This document shows positions 14,387 through 23,560 of a stretch of DNA of 55,951 nt, piece by piece (positions within the stretch are counted from its first letter, which is position 1; the number at the start of each line of letters is the position of its first letter). The notes beneath the pieces were generated by a model, which was not told the origin of the DNA, made no database searches, and saw only the letters and a program-made list of their open reading frames with translations. The position numbers and the translations under genes are program-made. The stretch comes from JBMNNS01 sp050942625 (lineage in GTDB: Bacteria > Bacillota > Dethiobacteria > DTU022 > UBA8154): the NCBI GenBank assembly GCA_050942625.1, contig JBMNNS010000003.1, positions 1 to 55,951 of the forward strand, read 5' to 3'.

Positions 14387-16243
14387 TTGACAGATGATAC
14401 TCCTTTCCAAAAGATCATAAAGCGGGATGGAAGGGTGCTCCCATTTCATGCCGAAAAAATAACTCAGGCTATTTTTAAAGCTGCCAGGGCCGTCGGGGGA
14501 GAGGATTATTCGCTGGCAGAAGAGCTTACCAGGGAGGTTTTGGTGTACCTTTCGGGGAAATATTTACCGGGGGTAAGTCCTACGGTTGAAGAAATACAGG
14601 ATGCCGTGGAAAAGACCTTGATAGAAAAAGGACATGCCCGAACGGCTAAAGCCTACATCCTATACAGGGCCAAAAGAACCCGGATTAGGGAAGCAAAGTC
14701 AGAACTAATGGATGTAGTAAAGGATATTCTTATAGAAGGGAACCATGGGGAAAAAGAAGGAAGCGAGTATTCGCCGGCAAAAAAAATGAACCAGGTGGCT
14801 ATTGCTGCCAGCCAAAAATACTATCTTGACAATTTACTCCCTCAAGATCTAGCTGAATCACAGCGGAAGGGGAGTTTTCATATTCATCAATTAGGCTATT
14901 ATAGTAAAACTATTGATTCCCTAAAGGCCGATCTGGCTTCCTATTTTAAGGATATAACCGTTTATGAAAAACATCTAACTGCTCCGGCAGACTTTTCTAC
15001 TGCCCTTTTTAGTATTTCTGCCCTGGCCCAAAAGGCCGGGTGTGACCTTTTTGGAGAGTTATCCTTAGCTTGTTTTGACACTTTTATAAGTTCTTTGAGC
15101 AGCAATTTTGCTAAAAAACCAGGCACCGAGCTCCTTACGGCAAATCTGCGTGGGTTTTTGCATTATTTAAGTGCTTTTCCCTGTTTCGGGGGTACAGCCC
15201 CCCACCCAAAATTTAGTATTGGCCTGGGCCTGGATCTTACTGCTGAAGGCAGGGCAGTCACCCGTATTATATTAGAGGAGTTGATCAGGGGCAAAAAAGC
15301 AGACAGGCAGCCTCCCAAAATTATTTTCAGCCTGCAAAAAGGTATAAATTTGGGGCAAAAAGATCCCAATTATGATCTGTACAAGCTGGCCCTGAAGGCT
15401 GCTCTGGCCTGCGGAAACCCTTCTTTTGTTTTTCTTGATACTTCCTACAACAATTTTCCAGGGGCTGATTCTTCCCATTTTGGTGACGGTTCAAGGGTTG
15501 CAGGGAACAGGTATGCAAAAATGGGGGGCAAAAAAAGGGGTAACATAGCCTCCCTGACTATTAATCTTCCAAGACTTGCCCTTAAAACCAGGGAGCTTGA
15601 TTTGTTTATTGTGGAGTTGGATCGTTTATTACGCCTGGGGGTTCGCCAATTGTTGCATCGCTTTGAGGTCCTGACAGCCTTAAAATGCCGGGAGCTTCCT
15701 GCCTTAATGGGTTGGAACCTCTACCAGGGAAGTGAATCCCTATCCCCGGAAGACAGCATCAAAGAGTCGATAAAAAATGGACTTATGTCCCTTAACTTTA
15801 CAGGGCTTCCAGAAACTATCCGCGTATTATTGGACAAGGACCATGAGGGAATGGCAGGGCGCTATGAATTGGCTAAAAGAATAGTGGGGCATATGAAAAG
15901 ACGTGTAGAATCATTTGCCGAAGAATACGATCTTAATTTCGCCCTTCGCAGCGTGGCCAGCGGGGAACTGAAGCGCCTTGTTGAACTGGATAGGAAAGAA
16001 TTTGGACTTATTAAGGGTGTCACCGACAAATCCTTTTATAGCTCTTCCTTCCTTCTGTTTCAGGAAGACGAAGGGTTGGAGGGGAAAATTGTACTTGAAG
16101 GGGAGATGCATAAGCTTTGTTCGGGCGGATATGCCAGCAAAGCTGTCTTCTTGCCACGCCTGGAGCCCCGGGCAATAGAGGACTTCATTTACAAATTGGT
16201 GGAAGCAGAAATAGGTTTTCTTTCAGTTTTCAAGTTGGGGTGA
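14387..16243 (+). CDS. NrdD-like pseudoenzyme with N-terminal ATP-cone, lacking glycyl-radical domain and active-site cysteines
   Basis: The 618-residue product begins with an ATP-cone (about residues 6-100: KIIKRDGRVLPFHAEKI ... EEIQDAVEKTLIEKGHARTA), the nucleotide-sensing module of ribonucleotide reductases. The rest follows the anaerobic class III reductase NrdD: GSFHIHQLGYY (165-172), GTAPHPKFSIGLGLD, GNIASLTINLPRLAL (385-399) and LCSGGYASKAVF near the end. Three essentials are missing. The motif normally read as GCRTRV is GDGSRV (366-371). The Cys after HIHDL.YY in true NrdD is Ser. The protein stops before the zinc-binding four cysteines and the RVxGY glycyl-radical loop. It therefore should not reduce ribonucleotides. 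TTG 14387 has GGGGGGTGG just upstream; ATG 14291, overlapping ylmC, is the alternative. It lies between ylmC and the HlyD-like gene, 7 bases before the latter. A regulatory, nucleotide-sensing role is a guess. Confidence 0.82.
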   Translation: MTDDTPFQKIIKRDGRVLPFHAEKITQAIFKAARAVGGEDYSLAEELTREVLVYLSGKYLPGVSPTVEEIQDAVEKTLIEKGHARTAKAYILYRAKRTRIREAKSELMDVVKDILIEGNHGEKEGSEYSPAKKMNQVAIAASQKYYLDNLLPQDLAESQRKGSFHIHQLGYYSKTIDSLKADLASYFKDITVYEKHLTAPADFSTALFSISALAQKAGCDLFGELSLACFDTFISSLSSNFAKKPGTELLTANLRGFLHYLSAFPCFGGTAPHPKFSIGLGLDLTAEGRAVTRIILEELIRGKKADRQPPKIIFSLQKGINLGQKDPNYDLYKLALKAALACGNPSFVFLDTSYNNFPGADSSHFGDGSRVAGNRYAKMGGKKRGNIASLTINLPRLALKTRELDLFIVELDRLLRLGVRQLLHRFEVLTALKCRELPALMGWNLYQGSESLSPEDSIKESIKNGLMSLNFTGLPETIRVLLDKDHEGMAGRYELAKRIVGHMKRRVESFAEEYDLNFALRSVASGELKRLVELDRKEFGLIKGVTDKSFYSSSFLLFQEDEGLEGKIVLEGEMHKLCSGGYASKAVFLPRLEPRAIEDFIYKLVEAEIGFLSVFKLG

Positions 16244-16250
16244 GCTTTGG

Positions 16251-17450
16251 ATGGATCTAGATAATTCCCGTTTTAGAAGGAAATTTAGGAGGAAAAGAAG
16301 AAGAAGAACAAGGTTCCAACACCTAAATGTAGTAAAAGGTAATAAGCAAAATACTTCTAGCCTTGCCGCTATTCCCGGTATTTCCGGTCTCAATCAAAAA
16401 GCAATTTGTTACATACTGTTTTTCCTGGCCCTCTTTTTGTTATCGCAGATCCTTTTTGGCTGGGTATGGGGTGCTTTTAAATGCTGTTCTGCTCAAGTAA
16501 CCAGGGTAGGGGAAGGTACCCTTGATGTATCTTTTCCCACCTCCGGCATAATTACTTTTGAAGAAGAAATAGTCCTGGCCCCCTGTGCCGGTTATGTTTA
16601 CCATGAGGTAAAGGAAGGGGAAAGGATCCCTGTAGGAAAACAACTGGCCGTCATAACAGAAACCCCCCTGGAAGAGGGGGATACACTGGATACTAAGGAT
16701 CAGGACGAAGGCACCGGCGCTTTGCAGCAGACCTTAAACTGGTTTTTATATGGTAATAGGAACACTGCGATTGCAGAAGCAAGGACTGTAAATGATTACA
16801 TATCCCAGGATGAAAGAGTAAAGATCTATTCGACCCTGTCAGGGTTGCTCCTTAACGGGGTTGATGGTTGGGAAGGATTTGGGCCCCATACCAGTTTTCC
16901 TTATCTTCCAGAAGAAGATTTGGAAAACGAGGAATATGCCCAACAAAAAATCCACTCCGGGGAAATGATAAATCGTTTTAAGCCCCTGTTCAGGATAGTA
17001 AACAATTACTGTTGGTATTATAGCACGGTCCTGCCTCCCGACATTGGGAACCTTGTTGCCAACAATTCTTCAGTACGTCTTTATTTTCCTTTTGAGCCTG
17101 ATCGCTATGTTGTGGGGGAAAAAGTTGAGGCTAAAATGAATTATGAACACGGAGGGCTGGAAATCACCTGGCGTATCAACAAGGCCGCCGGGGACTTTTA
17201 CAACCATAGGTTTTCCACAGCGGAGGTTGTTTACCATCAACTGGAAGGTATTCTTGTTCCTGCTGGAGCCCTTGTGGAGGTTGGTGGCAAAAAAGGGGTC
17301 TACCTGCTTGAAAAAGGGATAGTTAATTTTCGGGAAGTTGAAATTTTGGGCCATAAAGAGGGTTTTTACCTGGTAAAAAACTTAGAAGTAGACGAACAAA
17401 TCATTGAAAACCCTTCCAGAATGAAGGTAGGACAACGCTATAACTGGTAA
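16251..17450 (+). CDS. HlyD-like membrane-anchored protein of the division cluster
   Basis: A 399-residue protein with a very basic N-terminus (RRKFRRKRRRRTR, residues 9-21), one transmembrane segment at about 51-73 and a large extracytoplasmic part. The outer part starts with a biotinyl-lipoyl-like beta domain (SGIITFEEEIVLAPCAGYV, VKEGERIPVGKQLAVI) and ends with a barrel-like domain containing VPAGALVEVGGKKGVYLLEKGIVNFREVEI, a signature of HlyD/RND membrane-fusion proteins. No ABC transporter or channel is adjacent, so it is probably not part of an efflux pump. Proteins of this kind, placed between ylmC and yggS, may take part in envelope assembly or septation; that is inference. ATG 16251 follows GGGGTGAG. 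Confidence 0.75.
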   Translation: MDLDNSRFRRKFRRKRRRRTRFQHLNVVKGNKQNTSSLAAIPGISGLNQKAICYILFFLALFLLSQILFGWVWGAFKCCSAQVTRVGEGTLDVSFPTSGIITFEEEIVLAPCAGYVYHEVKEGERIPVGKQLAVITETPLEEGDTLDTKDQDEGTGALQQTLNWFLYGNRNTAIAEARTVNDYISQDERVKIYSTLSGLLLNGVDGWEGFGPHTSFPYLPEEDLENEEYAQQKIHSGEMINRFKPLFRIVNNYCWYYSTVLPPDIGNLVANNSSVRLYFPFEPDRYVVGEKVEAKMNYEHGGLEITWRINKAAGDFYNHRFSTAEVVYHQLEGILVPAGALVEVGGKKGVYLLEKGIVNFREVEILGHKEGFYLVKNLEVDEQIIENPSRMKVGQRYNW

Positions 17451-17480
17451 TGAAGCTTGCAAAAAAGGTGGGATAAGACT

Positions 17481-18161
17481 ATGGTTTATAGCAATAACTA
17501 TCAAAAAATCCAGAAAGGTGTGCAGCGGGCTGCAGCTAAAAGAGGTATTTCACCGCAGGACATTACCCTTGTTGCTATCAGTAAAAATGTAGCAGTAAAA
17601 TCCATTCAAAATGCCTATGAGCTGGGTATTAATAACTTTGGGGAGAATAGGGTCCAGGAGGCCCTGCCAAAAATTAAAGCACTGCCGGCCGGGATTCGCT
17701 GGCATTTCGTGGGCCACCTGCAAACTAATAAAGTAAAGTTTGTTCTTCCTTCTTTTAGCCTTATTCATTCCCTGGATCGCTATAGACTGGCCCAGGTCCT
17801 GCAGGAGGAAGGGGCAAAAAGGGATCAAAAAGTAGATGTATTACTGCAGGTTAATATTGCCGGGGAGAAAAGTAAGCATGGTTTCCAACAGGCGGAAGTG
17901 CAGGATGTTTTACAGGAAGTTTCTACTTATAGCCACCTGAGAGTAAGGGGCCTGATGACCATTGCTCCTTTCGTGCCCAATCCGGAAGAAGTGCGGCCTT
18001 ATTTTCGCACTCTTTACTGTTTGTTTAAAAGTATAAATATTCCTGAAGTTGAAATGAAGTATCTTTCCATGGGTATGACCAACGATTATGAAGTAGCAAT
18101 CGAAGAGGGTTCAAATATGATCCGGCTGGGTACCGCCCTCTTTGGAGACAGGGATCAATAA
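17481..18161 (+). CDS. yggS: YggS/PLPBP family pyridoxal-phosphate homeostasis protein
   Basis: A 226-residue alanine-racemase-fold PLP-binding protein (YlmE in B. subtilis) that buffers PLP and affects amino-acid balance without a known enzymatic reaction. Motifs: VAISKNVAVKSIQNAYELG with the PLP lysine in VAISKN, NNFGENRVQEALPKI, WHFVGHLQTNKVK, HSLDR, QVNIAGEKSKHGF, RGLMTIAP, and SMGMTNDYEVAIEEGSNMIRLGTALFG. ATG 17481 has AAGGTGGG upstream; a longer in-frame start is unlikely. Its place directly before sepF is conserved across Firmicutes and Actinobacteria. Confidence 0.95.
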   Translation: MVYSNNYQKIQKGVQRAAAKRGISPQDITLVAISKNVAVKSIQNAYELGINNFGENRVQEALPKIKALPAGIRWHFVGHLQTNKVKFVLPSFSLIHSLDRYRLAQVLQEEGAKRDQKVDVLLQVNIAGEKSKHGFQQAEVQDVLQEVSTYSHLRVRGLMTIAPFVPNPEEVRPYFRTLYCLFKSINIPEVEMKYLSMGMTNDYEVAIEEGSNMIRLGTALFGDRDQ

Positions 18162-18179
18162 TTTTGGAAGGTGACTAGC

Positions 18180-18602
18180 ATGAATTTTTGGGAAAGAATC
18201 TTAAGCGGCCTCGGTTTTTTGGAAGAAGAAAGAGAAGGACAGCTGGAGCTTGATAAAGGAAATAAACAATTCTGGAGAAAAGACAATGTTGTCAATTTTC
18301 CCTCGCCTGGGGAGAATTATCGTCTTGTAGTGGTTACCCCGGAAAGCTTTGGAGAAGTTGAAAAAATGGGTGAACAGCTGAAAAAAAAGCGTACCCTGGT
18401 CGTAAACTTTGAGAACATGGATGCCGGTGAAGCCAAAAGGACAGTTGATTTTTTAAGCGGGGTAACTTTTGCCTTGAACGGCAGTTTACAAAAAATTAGC
18501 CAGGAGATATTTGTTTTTGCCCCAGCAGGGGTTACCCTTAATTCAGATTTTCAGGTGCAGCTCACTGAAAGGGACTTCCGCCTAAAGGATACAGATGAAT
18601 AA
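18180..18602 (+). CDS. sepF: Cell division protein SepF
   Basis: A 140-residue cytoplasmic protein that anchors FtsZ to the membrane and organises septum assembly. The N-terminal amphipathic stretch (MNFWERILSGLGFLE) is the membrane-binding helix, followed by an acidic linker and the conserved domain with VVTPESFGEVEKMG, LVVNFENMDAGEAKRTVDFLSG and IFVFAPAGVTL. ATG 18180 follows GGAAGGTGA; a GTG three codons earlier overlaps that ribosome binding site. Sits between yggS and yggT in the conserved order. Confidence 0.96.
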   Translation: MNFWERILSGLGFLEEEREGQLELDKGNKQFWRKDNVVNFPSPGENYRLVVVTPESFGEVEKMGEQLKKKRTLVVNFENMDAGEAKRTVDFLSGVTFALNGSLQKISQEIFVFAPAGVTLNSDFQVQLTERDFRLKDTDE

Positions 18603-18631
18603 AATCATACTTGAAAGGGCGGTGCCACGTC

Positions 18632-18895
18632 ATGCTAAGGGATATGGTTTCTGCATTGTTCGATATTTTTTACTATTTAATATTAATTCGCATTATCCTG
18701 AGTTTTTTCCCTGTTAGTCCTTATGCCAATCCTACCCTTGCTAATATCATCTATTTTTTAAGGCAGTTAACAGAACCATTTTTGGCCCCTTTCCGGAAAA
18801 TTGTACCACCTCTACGGATGGGACTTGATCTATCCCCCATTTTGGCCCTCATTGTTTTAAGGCTTATCCGCAATTTTTTATTGACAATACTATAA
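18632..18895 (+). CDS. yggT: YggT family membrane protein
   Basis: An 87-residue protein with two hydrophobic segments separated by the conserved LRQLTEPFLAPFRKIVPP and LDLSPILALIVL signatures of the YggT/YlmG family, which is linked to membrane or septum organisation. ATG 18632 follows AAGGGCGGTG. The order sepF-yggT-ylmH is typical. Confidence 0.95.
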   Translation: MLRDMVSALFDIFYYLILIRIILSFFPVSPYANPTLANIIYFLRQLTEPFLAPFRKIVPPLRMGLDLSPILALIVLRLIRNFLLTIL

Positions 18896-18902
18896 AGGGT
18901 GA

Positions 18903-19706
18903 ATGGATATGGCTATCTTCAACGAAAAACCGTCCTTAAATTATACTTCTCCAGCCGAAGAAAAATGGGCCAATCATCTATGGGCCTTGTTAGAAAAGGC
19001 TGCAGAAATAAATGTAGAACAATGGACCTTTTTTGCCGACCCCAGGCAACAGCAAATTGCCCGGGAATTACTGCAGCATTTTCCCATGCTAAAATGTTCT
19101 TTTTTTGGTGGGTATCCGGAGGCTGAAAGGGTAAGGATTTGTTTTTCGCCCTTCGCTGTCTCAGAACTCCCGGAAGGGGTAATTAGTTGTCTTAGCATTG
19201 AAGGTAGCTTTCCGGAGGGGACATTGACGCACAGGGATTTTTTGGGGGCGGTGCTGGGGCTTGGTATTAAAAGGGAAATGGTTGGGGATATCATTTACAG
19301 GGGTGGGAAGAAAGCCTTCCTTTTATTAACGGCTGGCTTGAAGCCTTTTGTATTGAGCAACCTGCAGGCAATAGGCAATTTTACCGTTAGCGTTACAGAA
19401 GTCCCCCTGGAAAATTTAGGAGAACAGTTTGGCCCTCCCCGTGTTAAGAAAATTAAAGGAACGGTAGCTTCTATGAGGCTTGATGCCGTTGCTGGCCTGG
19501 GATTCGGCCTTTCCCGTTCTAAAATAGCTCCCCTGGTGAAGGGTGGGCAGGTTAAGGTTAACTACCAGTTAGTGAACCAGCCCTCCCGTGTTGTCAAAAT
19601 TGGAGACCTTGTTTCACTCGCTGGCAGAGGAAGATTTGAAATCGTTGATACTATGGGAGAAACCCGGAAAGGCAGGATCCATCTTCTACTGCATCGTTTT
19701 CTTTAA
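18903..19706 (+). CDS. ylmH: YlmH family S4-domain RNA-binding protein
   Basis: A 267-residue protein with the YlmH fold and a C-terminal S4 RNA-binding domain (LGFGLSRSKIAPLVKGGQVKVNYQLVNQPSRVVKIGDLVSLAGRGRF). B. subtilis YlmH has been connected with ribosome quality control as well as being next to division genes; the latter may be a matter of location only. AAAGGGTGA lies directly before ATG 18903, so ATG 18909 could be the real start with better spacing. It begins 7 bases after yggT. Confidence 0.93.
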   Translation: MDMAIFNEKPSLNYTSPAEEKWANHLWALLEKAAEINVEQWTFFADPRQQQIARELLQHFPMLKCSFFGGYPEAERVRICFSPFAVSELPEGVISCLSIEGSFPEGTLTHRDFLGAVLGLGIKREMVGDIIYRGGKKAFLLLTAGLKPFVLSNLQAIGNFTVSVTEVPLENLGEQFGPPRVKKIKGTVASMRLDAVAGLGFGLSRSKIAPLVKGGQVKVNYQLVNQPSRVVKIGDLVSLAGRGRFEIVDTMGETRKGRIHLLLHRFL

Positions 19707-19804
19707 TGGAAACATTTTACTTGTTAGCAGGAATAGGGCGTTGGCTGTCGAAAAACCATAGATAAACAATTTTTTACCAATGCCATGGATAAGGAGTGAG
19801 TTAT

Positions 19805-20299
19805 GTGAGTTTATTGCCTTTGGATATACAGAATAAGGAGTTTGAGAAATCCTTTCGTGGCTACAAGACGGAAGAAGTAGATGAATTTTTGGAACAAATC
19901 TCAAGGAAGATGGAGGAGCTGATCAAGGAAAAAATAAGCCTGGAAGAAAAAATTGGACATCTGGAGGAAATGTTGAGCCAGTATCAAAAATTGGAAGACA
20001 CCCTTCACAATGCCATAATTGTTGCTCAGGAGGCCGCAGAAGACGTGAAGCGGAATGCCAACAAGGAGGCAGAATTGATCCGGCGTGAAGCGGAAAAAGA
20101 GGCCCAGCGCACTACGGAGGAGGCCCGTTACAAGGCAAGCCGCATCCTGGCCGAACATGAGGAGGTTTATAAGCAGGCCCAGGTTTTCAAACTTCGTTTC
20201 CGATCTTTTATAGAAGCCCAGCTTGCCTCCTTGGAGCTGGAGGACTGGCTGCACGTTGAACAAGACGAGGAAGAGGTAGACCTTCGGGACATTAGCTAG
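19805..20299 (+). CDS. divIVA: Septum site / polarity protein DivIVA
   Basis: A 164-residue coiled-coil protein that recognises curved membrane at septa and poles. The N-terminal lipid-binding domain reads LPLDIQNKEFEKSFRGYKTEEVDEFLEQI, followed by long heptad-rich coiled coils. The C-terminus is acidic (EQDEEEVDLRDIS). GTG 19805 is preferred, since AAGGAG lies 9 bases before it; an in-frame GTG at 19796 overlaps the ribosome binding site. It closes the division cluster. Confidence 0.94.
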   Translation: MSLLPLDIQNKEFEKSFRGYKTEEVDEFLEQISRKMEELIKEKISLEEKIGHLEEMLSQYQKLEDTLHNAIIVAQEAAEDVKRNANKEAELIRREAEKEAQRTTEEARYKASRILAEHEEVYKQAQVFKLRFRSFIEAQLASLELEDWLHVEQDEEEVDLRDIS

Positions 20300-20318
20300 C
20301 ATTTTTGTATTTTTAGGC

Positions 20319-20347
20319 TTGAAATCGGGCATAATAACGTTTATAAT
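20319..20347 (+). promoter_or_regulatory. Promoter of the T-box-ileS unit
   Basis: TTGAAA (20319-20324) and TATAAT (20342-20347) separated by 17 bases, shortly upstream of the T-box leader. Confidence 0.75.
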
Positions 20348-20364
20348 TTTTTTATAAAATTATT

Positions 20365-20645
20365 TGTCATAAAAACTATGAACGGGAGAGTAAGCGTTTT
20401 CATAGCTTTTTTAGCGAGCCGGGCAGGGTGAAAAGCCGGTAAAGCAGGGACGCCGAAGATCACCCGGGAGTTCTTTTTTCCAAAGCCAGATTGTGATTTG
20501 GGCAATAGCAATGGTTAGTAGAAAAAAGCGTACACAGCTGCGTTAAGCTGCCTAAGGGGTTGTGGCCTTCCGGGCTATAACAACTCAGGGTGGTAACGCG
20601 GGTAAATATCTCGTCCCTGTCAAGGCGGGATTTTATTTTTTTATT
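20365..20645 (+). promoter_or_regulatory. T-box riboswitch (isoleucine) controlling ileS
   Basis: The leader has the T-box signature AGGGTGGTAACGCGG near 20588 and the stem I features GGGAGAGTAAGCG near 20382 and GAAGATCACCCGGGAG near 20455. The likely specifier codon is ATC at 20459-20461 (isoleucine), agreeing with ileS downstream. The TGGT of the antiterminator bulge suits an A discriminator base in tRNA-Ile. A terminator follows: ATCTCGTC pairs with GGCGGGAT (two G-U pairs) and is followed by TTTATTTTTTT (ending near 20640). Uncharged tRNA-Ile would stabilise the antiterminator and permit ileS transcription. Confidence 0.94.
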
Positions 20646-20711
20646 CTATAAATACTAAAGGAGGTTGGAAGTCTGGTTTTTTATCGCCGGGATACCTTAA
20701 ACCAGGCAGTA

Positions 20712-23543
20712 ATGATGGATTATAGCAAAACGTTGAATCTTCCGCAGACAGATTTTCCCATGAGGGCAGGGCTGCCCAAAAAGGAGCCCCAGATTTATGC
20801 ATACTGGGAAAAAATAGATCTTTATCATAAAATGCGGGGGAAAAGGGAAGGAGCGCCCCGCTTTGTCCTTCACGATGGCCCCCCTTATGCTAATGGCCAG
20901 ATCCACATGGGAACGGCATTAAATAAGGTGCTCAAGGACATTATCATTAAATATAAATATATGCAGGGTTATGATACTCCCTATGTTCCAGGGTGGGATA
21001 CCCATGGGTTGCCAATCGAACACCAGGTTATCAAAACGAAAAAGGTTGACAGAAAAGAAGTTTCCGATCTGGATTTCAGGTGCATGTGCCGGGATTATGC
21101 TCTGCATTTTTTGGATTTTCAAAGGGACCAGTTTAAAAGGCTTGGTGTTCTAGGTGACTGGGAAGATCCTTATATCACCTTAAAACCCGCTTATGAATCC
21201 GCACAGGTAGGAATTTTTGGACAGATGGCGCAAAAAGGCTATATTTACAAGGGCCAGAAACCCGTATACTGGTGTTCTGAATGCGAAACAGCCCTGGCAG
21301 AAGCGGAAATAGAATATTTTGAAAGTCGTTCCCCTTCTATCTATGTAAAATTCCCGGTGATTGATAACCTAAAAAAATGGGAAGAAGATCTAAAACCGGC
21401 CTTTTTCCTCATCTGGACAACTACACCATGGACCATACCGGCCAATATGGCGATTGCCGTAAACCCGTCTTTTACCTACCAGATCAGACGGGTTGGGGAA
21501 GAATACTATGTTCTGGCGAAGGAATTGGCAAACGAAGTTTTTAAAACCGTTGGGTTGCCAGAGGGGACCGTTTGCCAGGAATTTGAGGGCAGGGAACTGG
21601 AGGGGCTGGTTTGCCGCCACCCTCTTTATGAACGCGACTCTAAAATTGTGCTGGCCAATTATGTTTCCCTGGATCAGGGGACAGGTTGTGTGCATACTGC
21701 ACCAGGGCATGGGCAGGAGGACTATTTGACGGGATTGGAATATGGCCTGCCGGTTTATGCTCCTTTGAACGACCAGGGGGTCTTTACCGAGGAAGCAGGG
21801 GAATTTGCCGGGCTGCGTTATGATGAGGCCAATAAAGCCGTCACCATGGCCTTGGAACGGGAAAAGGCGCTTCTAAACCTTTCTTTTATTAAACACCAAT
21901 ACCCCCACTGTTGGCGCTGTAAAAGAGAGGTCATTTTTCGTGCCACAGAGCAGTGGTTTGCCTCTATCCAGGCCTTCAGGGAGGAGGCTCTGGAGGCTGT
22001 CAAAAAGGTGCGTTGGATTCCTTCCTGGGGTGAAGGGCGCATGAACAACATGATTGCTGATCGTAGTGATTGGTGCATTTCCCGCCAGAGGATCTGGGGG
22101 GTGCCGTTGCCGGTTTTTTATTGCGAAGATTGCGGTAAAACGATTCTAACAGAGGAAAGCATTGCTGCTGTTCAGGATCTCTTTCAAAAGGAGGGCTCTG
22201 ATGCCTGGTTTGTTTATGAGGCTGGGGAAATATTGCCCCCAGGTTTCCTTTGTCCTGCTTGTGGGGGATCACGGTTTCGTAAAGAAAAGGATATCATGGA
22301 CGTTTGGTTTGATTCCGGTTCCAGCCATGAAGCTGTTATGAATAACAGGGAAGATCTGCATTGGCCTGCAGAACTTTATCTGGAGGGGAGCGATCAGTTC
22401 CGGGGCTGGTTTCAGTCATCACTTTTGACTGCTGTTGCCACCAGAGGCGAACCCCCGTACCGCAGTGTCCTTAGCCATGGCTGGGTCGTGGATGGTGAGG
22501 GGAAAAAAATGTCCAAATCCCTGGGCAATGTCATTGCCCCCGAAGAAATAATCGAAAAATATGGTGCCGACATCCTGCGCCTCTGGGTCTCCAGTGCCGA
22601 CTTTACAAGCGATGTGCACCTTTCCAGTGGGATATTGAAACAGCTCAGCGAAATTTATCGTAAAATACGCAATACCTGCCGTTTTCTTTTAGGCAATTGT
22701 TTCGACTTTAACCCTGCAGAAGACGGGGTTAAATACGACAAACTGGAAGAAATCGATCGCTGGGCCCTGCACAGGCTCTACCAGCTGGTAGAAAAAACGA
22801 AACGAGCCTACGATAATTTCCAGTTCCATCAGGTCTTTCATGCCGTCCATAACTTTGCTGTGGTGGATATGAGCAGCTTGTATCTGGATATTATTAAGGA
22901 TCGTTTATACGTGCTGGAAAAGGATTCCCCCTCCCGCAGGGCTGCGCAAACAGTTTTGGCGGAGATCCTTAATACGCTGAACCGCTTGATTGCCCCCGTT
23001 CTCTCCTTTACAGCAGAAGAAATATGGTCCTACCTTCCTTACCGCAACGAGGAAAGTGTTTTATTAACCTCCTGGCCTGAGTTACCCACTTACTATCAGG
23101 ATGAGGAACTTGCAGAACGCTGGGAATTGTTGCTGCAGGTAAGGGAAGAGGTAAACCGTTTTCTGGAAAAAGGGCGAAAAGATAAATTGATTGGCAATTC
23201 CTTACAAGCCGGTGTTGAACTTTTCCCGGATGAGGAACTTTATGAAAAGCTAAAAGACTATTCTTCCTTCCTCCGTGAACTCCTTTTAGTGTCCTCCTGT
23301 GACCTGCATAAACCCGTTTCCATAGCTGCAGAAAAAGGCGGGGAAACACAAACCCAGGAAGGAATCGAGATTACGGAAGAAGCTGAAAAAGCACAAGAAT
23401 TGAACCTAAAGATTAAAATTAAAAAAGCAGCAGGTAACAAATGCCAGCGTTGCTGGGTTTACTCTCCCACAGTAGATGAAAGAAAAGACCACCCCGGGAC
23501 CTGCTCCCGCTGCGCAGCAATACTGGACCTGCAAGAAGCATGA
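20712..23543 (+). CDS. ileS: Isoleucyl-tRNA synthetase
   Basis: Class I aminoacyl-tRNA synthetase, 943 residues. The HIGH motif appears as HMGT (residues 65-68), the editing-domain signatures TTTPWTIPANMAIAV and CVHTAPGHGQEDY are present, and KKMSKSLGN is the second ATP-binding motif. The C-terminus carries the zinc-binding CQRCW...CSRC of the bacterial type. The domain order is complete, with no truncation. The ATG at 20712 (or 20715) has only a modest AGG upstream. Expression is under the T-box leader. Its position after divIVA and before lspA is conserved in Firmicutes. Confidence 0.97.
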   Translation: MMDYSKTLNLPQTDFPMRAGLPKKEPQIYAYWEKIDLYHKMRGKREGAPRFVLHDGPPYANGQIHMGTALNKVLKDIIIKYKYMQGYDTPYVPGWDTHGLPIEHQVIKTKKVDRKEVSDLDFRCMCRDYALHFLDFQRDQFKRLGVLGDWEDPYITLKPAYESAQVGIFGQMAQKGYIYKGQKPVYWCSECETALAEAEIEYFESRSPSIYVKFPVIDNLKKWEEDLKPAFFLIWTTTPWTIPANMAIAVNPSFTYQIRRVGEEYYVLAKELANEVFKTVGLPEGTVCQEFEGRELEGLVCRHPLYERDSKIVLANYVSLDQGTGCVHTAPGHGQEDYLTGLEYGLPVYAPLNDQGVFTEEAGEFAGLRYDEANKAVTMALEREKALLNLSFIKHQYPHCWRCKREVIFRATEQWFASIQAFREEALEAVKKVRWIPSWGEGRMNNMIADRSDWCISRQRIWGVPLPVFYCEDCGKTILTEESIAAVQDLFQKEGSDAWFVYEAGEILPPGFLCPACGGSRFRKEKDIMDVWFDSGSSHEAVMNNREDLHWPAELYLEGSDQFRGWFQSSLLTAVATRGEPPYRSVLSHGWVVDGEGKKMSKSLGNVIAPEEIIEKYGADILRLWVSSADFTSDVHLSSGILKQLSEIYRKIRNTCRFLLGNCFDFNPAEDGVKYDKLEEIDRWALHRLYQLVEKTKRAYDNFQFHQVFHAVHNFAVVDMSSLYLDIIKDRLYVLEKDSPSRRAAQTVLAEILNTLNRLIAPVLSFTAEEIWSYLPYRNEESVLLTSWPELPTYYQDEELAERWELLLQVREEVNRFLEKGRKDKLIGNSLQAGVELFPDEELYEKLKDYSSFLRELLLVSSCDLHKPVSIAAEKGGETQTQEGIEITEEAEKAQELNLKIKIKKAAGNKCQRCWVYSPTVDERKDHPGTCSRCAAILDLQEA

Positions 23544-23560
23544 AACAAAAAACAAGAAGA

